Part shown: one piece after another, positions 58,289 to 64,000 of the stretch
Layout of the letters: the number at the start of each line of letters is the position of its first letter
How positions within the stretch are numbered: the stretch's first letter is position 1
Assembly (NCBI RefSeq): GCF_900107935.1
Contig: NZ_FNVG01000002.1
Coordinates: 248,001-312,000, forward strand
DNA length: 64,000 bases
Source of the DNA: Vibrio hangzhouensis
GTDB lineage: Bacteria; Pseudomonadota; Gammaproteobacteria; Enterobacterales; Vibrionaceae
Direction: 5' to 3'
Translations under genes and position numbers: made by a program
Notes under the pieces: generated by a model
What the model was told of the DNA's origin: nothing
Database searches by the model: none
The model's input: the letters and a program-made list of their open reading frames with translations, nothing else

Positions 58289-58304
58289 TGTGACACGTAT
58301 CACC
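58289..58304. promoter_or_regulatory. CRP-like site 1 upstream of mtlA
   Basis: TGTGA-N6-TCACC (TGTGACACGTATCACC) fits the CRP consensus, about 113 bp upstream of mtlA. Confidence 0.65.
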
Positions 58305-58331
58305 ACTCAGAACGATCAACAACAAAACAGG

Positions 58332-58347
58332 AGTGATATTGGTCACA
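58332..58347. promoter_or_regulatory. CRP-like site 2 upstream of mtlA
   Basis: AGTGA-N6-TCACA (AGTGATATTGGTCACA) fits the CRP consensus. Confidence 0.6.
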
Positions 58348-58449
58348 TTTATTCCATGTTGATAAATTACACAGCCAAATAAACGATAACAACTCTCATT
58401 CAATATAGATCTAGATCACACAATGAACACAGGTACCCCCAAAATAGTT

Positions 58450-58465
58450 TGTGATCATTATCACG
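58450..58465. promoter_or_regulatory. CRP-like site 3 between mtlA and the HAD gene
   Basis: TGTGA-N6-TCACG (TGTGATCATTATCACG) fits the CRP consensus. The rest of 58177-58650 shows no coding gene; in other vibrios an antisense RNA (MtlS) is encoded over the mtlA leader, but I cannot define its ends here. Confidence 0.6.
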
Positions 58466-58650
58466 AATCTCTAACTAACCGGCCCTGAGTGATATTCACG
58501 ACATCCATATCAGCTTATTTCTTACTCATACTTTCTGGGTATAGCGCAAAAACTGTAATTTAATTACACAAATGATTTGGCAATTTCAATTGCATTCAAT
58601 TGGAGGAAAAGAGATAAAAACAGTAATTAACGACGGCAAGGAATAATGAA

Positions 58651-59301
58651 ATGGTGACCGCACTTCTGTTTGATATGGATGGACTGATCTTTGATACCGA
58701 AAAAATAACTAAACGGAGTTGGCAATACGCCGCGAACCAAATGGGTTTCGAGTTAACGGATGAGTTCTATCAAGGTTTTATTGGTGTTCAGGATGCCGAG
58801 TGTGAAACAATGTTGTCCGACTACTGGGGCGACGAGTTCGATCTCAAGCACTATAGGCACATCAGAGACAAGCATCTTCATGCAGCCAGGCGGTCGGGTA
58901 TCGACTTTAAACCAGGATTCCACGACTTATTCCAATCTGCAAAAGCGCATAAGCTGAAATTAGCACTGGTCACCTCCTCTCACCTACCGGACGTACAGCA
59001 GAATTTTGCCGATACCGACTACCTTTCACAGTTTGATTTGATTGTGACCGCAGAAGATATTAAACATGGCAAGCCCAGACCAGATTGTTACATCATGGCG
59101 TATGAGAAACTCGGGCTTGCTCCTAATGAGTGTCTGGTTCTGGAGGACTCAAACAACGGCATGAAAGCTGGAAAAGACGCAGGGTGCCTGGCAGCTATGA
59201 TTCCGGATATCACAGCCCCCACCCAAGAGATCGTCGACCGGGCGGACTACATATTTCAATCATTAGTGCAGGTCTCTGAACTGCTCCGTCAAAAGATGTA
59301 A
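58651..59301 (+). CDS. HAD-family phosphatase (beta-phosphoglucomutase-like)
   Basis: A 216-residue HAD hydrolase. The nucleophile motif FDMDGLIFDTE begins at residue 7, the second motif is LVTSSHLP, and KHGKPRPDCYIMA and LVLEDSNNGMKAGKDAG give motifs III and IV. The helical cap after motif I (about 18-80) indicates the phosphoglucomutase/phosphatase subgroup. The substrate is not predictable. It is divergent from mtlA and possibly shares the CRP-like site at 58450. Confidence 0.9.
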   Translation: MVTALLFDMDGLIFDTEKITKRSWQYAANQMGFELTDEFYQGFIGVQDAECETMLSDYWGDEFDLKHYRHIRDKHLHAARRSGIDFKPGFHDLFQSAKAHKLKLALVTSSHLPDVQQNFADTDYLSQFDLIVTAEDIKHGKPRPDCYIMAYEKLGLAPNECLVLEDSNNGMKAGKDAGCLAAMIPDITAPTQEIVDRADYIFQSLVQVSELLRQKM

Positions 59302-59331
59302 CCGCCTAAATAACTAAACCTATGCCTGCTC

Positions 59332-59356
59332 GAGGGCTTGGTTATGAGCCTCTTTA
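59332..59356 (+). terminator. Terminator after the HAD gene
   Basis: GAGGGCT and AGCCTC pair with a one-base bulge around an 8-base loop, followed by TTTATTTG, between the convergent HAD and acetyltransferase genes. Confidence 0.45.
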
Positions 59357-59360
59357 TTTG

Positions 59361-59855
59361 CTATGAAGGCCTGCGAAGAGTCTTTAACATCCACACATCA
59401 CAGCGATTATGTATTGTTCCCTCTAACGGCTGTGTTAAATGGGTAAAGCCCATGCTCTCGTATAGCTGAATTGCCGATGTCATCGAAGCCAGTGTATCTA
59501 AGTAGCACTGGCGATAGCCATGCTCAGAAGCGAATTCCAGACATTGCTCGGTCAGCTTTTTACCCAAGCCCAGTCCCCGACTCTCTGGTAATAGAAACAG
59601 TTTTTTCAGCTCACAGACGTCATCGTGGCTGGCAAAAGGCGCAATCCCGCATCCACCAACAACCTTACCATCGACCAGCGCCACCAAATACAAGCTGCCT
59701 TGTGTCTCAACGTAATGCCCGCTCATAGCGGCGACTTCGGGGTCAGAAGGGCCAAATCCCTCTCCCACGGCACCAAACTCTGCGCCCACACTTTGGATAA
59801 CATGACATATCGCCTCATCGTAATCGGATCTGGCTTTGACTATTTCTACATTCAT
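59361..59855 (-). CDS. GNAT-family N-acetyltransferase
   Basis: A 164-residue GNAT enzyme. Acetyl-CoA binding is shown by LFLLPESRGLGLGKKLTEQC (the R-x-x-G-x-G/A loop), with YLDTLASMTSAIQLYESMGF completing the fold. The substrate is not predictable. It stands alone, convergent with the HAD gene and divergent from the transporter gene at 60042. Confidence 0.9.
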   Translation of the reverse strand: MNVEIVKARSDYDEAICHVIQSVGAEFGAVGEGFGPSDPEVAAMSGHYVETQGSLYLVALVDGKVVGGCGIAPFASHDDVCELKKLFLLPESRGLGLGKKLTEQCLEFASEHGYRQCYLDTLASMTSAIQLYESMGFTHLTQPLEGTIHNRCDVWMLKTLRRPS

Positions 59856-60041
59856 TCTGCGATTCCCATCATTGTCATATTGCCTGTGTTGCTCTGTCTT
59901 TTAGGCACTAAAATATGTTCCATGTGCAACAAACCTTTTCGGCAAGACACTCGTGGACTATATGTTATGACAGATTTGTCATTTCCCTCACCATATCAAA
60001 ACGCTAGGATGCCAGACAATGATTGATTCAAGGAAGCGACC

Positions 60042-60917
60042 ATGAATAAAGATTTGTCTCTGGCATTGGCGGCAATGACGGCGTTTGCCCTAAACTCGTT
60101 GTTCTGCCGATTTGCTTTAGAACGTGCCTCTATCGATCCTGTCAGCTTTACACTGGTTCGGTTAATCTCTGGTGCGCTTACCCTATTGATTCTGGCCTCT
60201 ATCCTTAGCAATCCCCGCACTGCAAATACTTCTGCGAAATTTGGCTTTGGGCTCTCAATCAGTCTCGGCGCATCATTATTTGGTTATGCGCTGCTGTTTT
60301 CTCTCGCTTACATTAGCTTGGATACTGGTACCGGCGCGTTGATCTTATTTGGTACGGTTCAACTTACTTTGATTGCGTACCACCGATTGAGTGGAAATCA
60401 AATTTCGGCCCCCGAATGGCTAGGCATTGCCATCGCACTCGCAGGCTTTGTCCTGTTACTGCTGCCTTCAGCGTCACAGCCCTCTTTATTGGGCAGTGTC
60501 CTAATGATGTTGTCCGGCCTTTGTTGGGGTATCTTTACTTTGTTAGGAAAGCAGGTCACTTCTCCCATTTTTGCTACGCGTCAGGGATTTGTTGTGGCCT
60601 CACTCCTGGTCCTGCCTGTGTTCATTATTAATTGGCGTGTCGAGGTTGTAGCGACCGTTTTTACCACTCAGGGCCTAATCTACGCCTTACTTTCCGGTTC
60701 GTTAGCCTCGGCTATCGGATACTTTCTGTGGTACAGCTTGCTACCTAAAATTGATGTGCTGGAAGCGTCATTGCTGCAACTTACCGTACCGATTATCGCC
60801 ATGATATTAGGATGGTTCATCATTGGTGAGACCATGACATTTTTATCACTTTCCGCTGCAGCATTGATTCTTGGAGGGATTGCTTTGGTTTCTTGGTTTA
60901 AGTTGCAACGGAAATAG
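60042..60917 (+). CDS. EamA/DMT-family transporter
   Basis: A 291-residue membrane protein with ten hydrophobic helices arranged as two EamA repeats. The first repeat has ALNSLFCRFALERASIDPVSFT, and the second begins MMLSGLCWGIFTLLGKQVTS. Members of this drug/metabolite superfamily export metabolites; nothing here tells which. It is monocistronic, followed by a gene for an unrelated membrane protein. Confidence 0.9.
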   Translation: MNKDLSLALAAMTAFALNSLFCRFALERASIDPVSFTLVRLISGALTLLILASILSNPRTANTSAKFGFGLSISLGASLFGYALLFSLAYISLDTGTGALILFGTVQLTLIAYHRLSGNQISAPEWLGIAIALAGFVLLLLPSASQPSLLGSVLMMLSGLCWGIFTLLGKQVTSPIFATRQGFVVASLLVLPVFIINWRVEVVATVFTTQGLIYALLSGSLASAIGYFLWYSLLPKIDVLEASLLQLTVPIIAMILGWFIIGETMTFLSLSAAALILGGIALVSWFKLQRK

Positions 60918-61008
60918 AAAATCCCGATAAGATACAAAACGTTAATTGGTAACTGTAATCAACTTGAACTAAGTTAGTAACAACCCATGTATTTCAGGAT
61001 GCCGTCCA

Positions 61009-61653
61009 ATGACCCTCAAAACTTTACTGCTCGTCACGCTCAGTGGAGCACTCTTTGTCAATCAAGTATTTGCAGCAGATGAAAGCATCGCGGAATCACA
61101 TCAGGAGCCTTCATCACAAGAGCAGCCGTTAATTAACGTCAAGATGATGTTGGATTTAAAAGGGGTCGAGCAGTCTATCAATCGTTCTGCCGATGCCATT
61201 AACAATCTGGCGACCTCTCTGACGTTGCTGTCGAAAAATGAAAGCCTGAACGAGGAGCAACAGCAAGTACTGGTGGACACCATTAACAACATTAACGAAC
61301 TGACTGACATGTCCAAAGCTTCACTGGAAGCGCTGCCTGGAGCCCTGGAGCAGTCGCAGGACTCCATCGCCAACAGCACCAAGAAGTTCGCTTATGATGT
61401 GCGCTTTAATGTGTTGCTGCTGCTCGGATTGATTGTTCTTGCAATCATCCTCGCTCTGATTGCCGCCTATTGGTTTATTCTGCGCCCGATGCAAGGCACC
61501 ATCCTAAGCGCCACCCGAAATGTTTCAAAAATGGCCAGTGCGATCCATCAAACGGCTGAATCACTTGAGACCACGACAGCCAACCAGCGAATCCTAACCC
61601 AAAGGTTAGAAGCTTACGAAGGCCAATCTGGCGACCAGTCGTCGCAAAGTTGA
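61009..61653 (+). CDS. Signal-peptide membrane protein of unknown function
   Basis: A 214-residue protein I do not recognise. It has a signal peptide ending near VFA (residues 20-22), a predicted helical, coiled-coil-like region (about 45-120) with many Asn, Leu and Ser heptad-like repeats, one transmembrane helix (about 132-155), and a Ser/Thr/Gln-rich helical C-terminus. The arrangement (periplasmic coiled coil, one span, short cytoplasmic helix) resembles chemoreceptor-like sensor fragments without a signalling domain. It is not obviously co-transcribed with its neighbours. Confidence 0.7.
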   Translation: MTLKTLLLVTLSGALFVNQVFAADESIAESHQEPSSQEQPLINVKMMLDLKGVEQSINRSADAINNLATSLTLLSKNESLNEEQQQVLVDTINNINELTDMSKASLEALPGALEQSQDSIANSTKKFAYDVRFNVLLLLGLIVLAIILALIAAYWFILRPMQGTILSATRNVSKMASAIHQTAESLETTTANQRILTQRLEAYEGQSGDQSSQS

Positions 61654-61796
61654 GGCTAACCACTGGTGGGTATTTCCACACCTTTCAGAGTGCCCACTTT
61701 GCATTAGTTGCTGACAGACGTTGGTTCCTTTCTGCGTACTACTTTTTCAAAGACACCCACTTTAAAACAAAGATTTTAGAGAAACGTTAGATACGA

Positions 61797-61820
61797 AAAA
61801 CGCCCACTAGGGCGTTTCGT
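61797..61820. terminator. Bidirectional terminator
   Basis: AAACGCCC (61798-61805) and GGGCGTTT (61810-61817) form a perfect 8-bp stem with a 4-base loop. T-runs are present on the minus side and weaker on the plus side, between the convergent genes at 61009 and 61916. Confidence 0.8.
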
Positions 61821-61915
61821 TTAATAGCGATAGCACTGGGTTCAATGTTTAGGCTCTACCCCTGCTACCATTAACGAGTTGCTATCGCTTCCTATCGAAG
61901 CCAATGGTTAGCCCG

Positions 61916-62419
61916 TCACCACTTAATGTAAATAGGCGTACCAATCTTCACTAACGATACCAGTTCATCCATTTCTTCGTTGGTAATGGCAATACAGCCA
62001 TTGGTCCAGTCAAAGCTCTGTACAAACTGAGGCGGCTTGGTATTGTCGTTTTTCAAACCATGGATCTTTATGTTACCACCGGGATCGACACCAAGACTCT
62101 GAGCCCGGTTTCTGTCACGCAAGTTTGGGTAGTTAATGTGCATAGACCGATAAAATGCTGAATCATCCATGACGAAGTCCAGATAGTACCGACCTTCAGG
62201 CGTGCGATTATCGCCCTCCTGAATTTTATGACCCCGTGGATTCTTGCCGAGCGCAATGCGATATTCACGCACGATAACATCGCCATCCATCAGGTACATT
62301 CGTCTCTTCGACTTCTTTACCTCAACCCGATCTACAATCACATCCCTTGTTAAATCAAATCCAAACGATTTAAACGGCAGTAGACACACTGCCAAAAAAA
62401 CTAATAACCACTTATACAT
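61916..62419 (-). CDS. L,D-transpeptidase-fold protein (YkuD/ErfK family)
   Basis: A 167-residue secreted protein; a signal peptide ends near SFG (residues 18-20). The catalytic domain shows IKIHGLKND and the active-site DWTNGCIAITNEEMDEL, where TNGC replaces the usual SHGC around the nucleophilic cysteine. Such proteins crosslink peptidoglycan or attach proteins to it; the TNGC form is common in small YafK-like members. The mature domain is about 147 residues, lacking any LysM domain. It is monocistronic. Confidence 0.87.
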   Translation of the reverse strand: MYKWLLVFLAVCLLPFKSFGFDLTRDVIVDRVEVKKSKRRMYLMDGDVIVREYRIALGKNPRGHKIQEGDNRTPEGRYYLDFVMDDSAFYRSMHINYPNLRDRNRAQSLGVDPGGNIKIHGLKNDNTKPPQFVQSFDWTNGCIAITNEEMDELVSLVKIGTPIYIKW

Positions 62420-62645
62420 CAGTCTATCCCCAAAAAACTGACGAGAATTTTAACCGTTTCTGACAAGGGTTCCAACGCAGTGTCTTGATTCATATTCCTC
62501 TATCAGTATAGAAGCTGAATTCCTGGAATGATTATTGCTGCTCAGCAACACTGTGTTTTTAAAATCACCATATATCAACAATAGAGAATTCCCTACAATG
62601 TGCACCTCTTCTAAGTGAAGTCAGTCATTAACATAAGGTGTATAT

Positions 62646-63365
62646 ATGAGAAAGTTGATTGTTATTACAGGTGCAAGTTCTGGTATTGGTGAAGCAATAG
62701 CCCGTCGTTTAAGCGATGCGGGTCACCCACTATTACTGTTGGCTCGCCGTGTAGAGAAACTTGAAGCACTGCAACTCCCTAACACACTATGTGAAAAAGT
62801 AGACATCACTGATAAAGTGACTTTTGAAGCTGCGATTGCTAAAGCAGAAGCGCAGTTTGGCCCGGCAGACGCACTTATCAACAACGCCGGTGTCATGCTT
62901 TTGGGCCAGATTGACACACAGGATGCCTCGGAATGGAAAACCATGTTTGACGTCAACGTACTGGGTCTGTTAAACGGCATGCAAGCGGTGCTGGCACCAA
63001 TGAAAGCCCGCAACACGGGAACCATCATCAATATCAGTTCCATCGCTGGCCGCAAGACCTTTGGTAATCATGCCGCCTACTGTGGAACCAAATTCGCTGT
63101 TCACGCAATTTCCGAGAATGTGCGTGAAGAAGTGGCTGAATCCGACGTACGCGTGGTGACTATTGCGCCTGGAGCAGTAGAAACTGAACTGCTGTCCCAT
63201 ACCACTTCTCAAGAGATAAAAGATGGTTACGACGAATGGAAAGAAGTGATGGGTGGCGTGTTAGCTGCAGATGACGTGGCTCGTGCGGTAGAATTTGCCT
63301 ACTCACAACCTCAAAATGTCTGCATTCGTGAGATCGTTCTGGCCCCGACACGCCAGCAACCTTAA
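62646..63365 (+). CDS. Short-chain dehydrogenase/reductase
   Basis: A 239-residue classical SDR. The cofactor motif TGASSGIGEAIARRL is at residue 8, NNAGVM at 80, the catalytic serine in INISSIAGRK (about 138), and the YxxxK motif in YCGTKFAV (about 151). Arg residues after the first glycine motif suggest NADP(H). The substrate is unknown. It ends just before a strong terminator shared with the convergent cupin gene. Confidence 0.92.
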   Translation: MRKLIVITGASSGIGEAIARRLSDAGHPLLLLARRVEKLEALQLPNTLCEKVDITDKVTFEAAIAKAEAQFGPADALINNAGVMLLGQIDTQDASEWKTMFDVNVLGLLNGMQAVLAPMKARNTGTIINISSIAGRKTFGNHAAYCGTKFAVHAISENVREEVAESDVRVVTIAPGAVETELLSHTTSQEIKDGYDEWKEVMGGVLAADDVARAVEFAYSQPQNVCIREIVLAPTRQQP

Positions 63366-63386
63366 TCCGATAGAAACGACACAGAG

Positions 63387-63414
63387 CCAAGCGACCAGTG
63401 AGTGGGTCGCTTGG
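63387..63414. terminator. Terminator between SDR and cupin genes
   Basis: CCAAGCGACC (63387-63396) pairs with GGTCGCTTGG (63405-63414), a perfect 10-bp stem, followed by TTT on the plus strand. Confidence 0.75.
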
Positions 63415-63426
63415 TTTGCCGTATAT

Positions 63427-64000
63427 CTATTTGATAGGCAGGTGCCCAGACTTAAACCATATGGTGGTGGGACCATTGACGTAAGGTTGGTGATGGCTTT
63501 CATGGGGGTTGCGGGTCCAGGTGCCCTTTGGGTACTCGCCCATTTCATCAATAAGCGTCCCTTCTAAAACGAATATTTCTTCACCACCAAAGTGACCGTG
63601 GGAGTGGTAGCTATCTTCACCTGTCCACCTGATCAACACTACCCTTTCGTTTTTGAAGTGGTGTAGTGGCAAAATTTCCATCTGTCCGATACTGGGTTGC
63701 CATGTCGCAACATTGGTATCTATGCACACCGGGGTCAAGTCCTCAGGGTCAAACTGATTCAGCTTAACCAGAATAATACAGCCCTGTTCGCTAAACGGGG
63801 CATGTGCGCTGCCCGGAGGGTTGCGAATATATGTTCCGGCCGGGTAATCCCCATGCTCATCAGAAAACACCCCCTGCAAAACCAGGATTTCCTCCCCAAG
63901 TGGGTGAGTGTGACGATGAAAACTGGCCCCGGGTAAATATTCGACGATACTGGTGACATGACCTGATTCAGCGGCCTCTCGCTCCAGCGGTTTTCGGTTC
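63427..64000 (-). CDS. ChrR-like double-cupin protein (partial, N-terminus outside window)
   Basis: The minus-strand frame is open to the window edge, giving about 190 residues. Two cupin modules repeat the same pattern: FHRHTHPLGEEILVLQG ... GTYIRNPPGSAH, and YHSHGHFGGEEIFVLEG ... GTWTRNPHESHH. Both keep the His and Glu metal ligands, so each probably binds a metal. The sequence resembles the C-terminal cupin of the anti-sigma factor ChrR (singlet-oxygen response), here duplicated. The N-terminal anti-sigma zinc-binding part, if any, would lie outside the window. Confidence 0.85.
   Translation of the reverse strand, partial: NRKPLEREAAESGHVTSIVEYLPGASFHRHTHPLGEEILVLQGVFSDEHGDYPAGTYIRNPPGSAHAPFSEQGCIILVKLNQFDPEDLTPVCIDTNVATWQPSIGQMEILPLHHFKNERVVLIRWTGEDSYHSHGHFGGEEIFVLEGTLIDEMGEYPKGTWTRNPHESHHQPYVNGPTTIWFKSGHLPIK

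Overview
The window looks like a chromosome segment of a nitrogen-fixing Vibrio or close relative. This is inferred from the mtlA-mtlD-mtlR / DeoR / glmS block, the outer-membrane phospholipase, the CRP-like sites and the general protein character; no rRNA gene is present to fix the species.

Layout. (1) 1-491: the start of an isoprenylcysteine-methyltransferase-like membrane protein, cut by the window edge. (2) 808-29567: a complete molybdenum nitrogenase island. Minus strand: nifF and rnfABCDGE-rnfH (electron delivery). Plus strand: nifLA, then nifB with a 4Fe-4S ferredoxin. Minus strand: nifUSVWZM-modABC-nifQ; nifENX-fdxB; nifHDK-nifTY plus a small unnamed gene. Seven sigma-54 type promoters (GG-N10-GC) and eight NifA upstream activator sites (TGT-N10-ACA) can be read directly, so nearly the whole island looks like one NifA regulon controlled by NifL. 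Rnf energises low-potential electrons, NifF carries them to NifH, ModABC and NifQ supply molybdenum, NifU/S/V/B/E/N/X/Y make clusters and FeMo-co, and NifM/W/Z/T assist maturation. (3) 29568-31352: nifH regulatory region, a possible structured RNA, pldA, and a terminator that was originally the glmS terminator.

(4) 31358-51492: a complete Tn7-like transposon of 20,135 bp, flanked by an identical 5-bp duplication (ATGAT) and inserted 25 bp past the glmS stop codon with the tnsA end facing glmS, as in Tn7. It encodes TnsA, B, C, D and E. Its cargo is a self-contained mannoside utilisation module: an Opp/Dpp-type ABC importer, a GH130 phosphorylase, mannose-6-phosphate isomerase, phosphomannomutase, a ROK sugar kinase and a LacI regulator with two operator-like palindromes. 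The most unusual feature is at the right end. Between the TnsB-binding repeats and tnsA the element carries a terminator hairpin that matches the displaced host glmS terminator at 28 of 34 positions, and the 3' arm of that hairpin contains the tnsA Shine-Dalgarno sequence.

(5) 51518-64000: core chromosome: glmS with a DeoR regulator, mannitol genes mtlADR with three CRP-like sites, a HAD phosphatase, a GNAT acetyltransferase, an EamA transporter, an unrecognised membrane protein, an L,D-transpeptidase-fold protein, a short-chain dehydrogenase and a partial ChrR-like double-cupin protein.

Functions are assigned from motifs and remembered family sequences; no database search was run.
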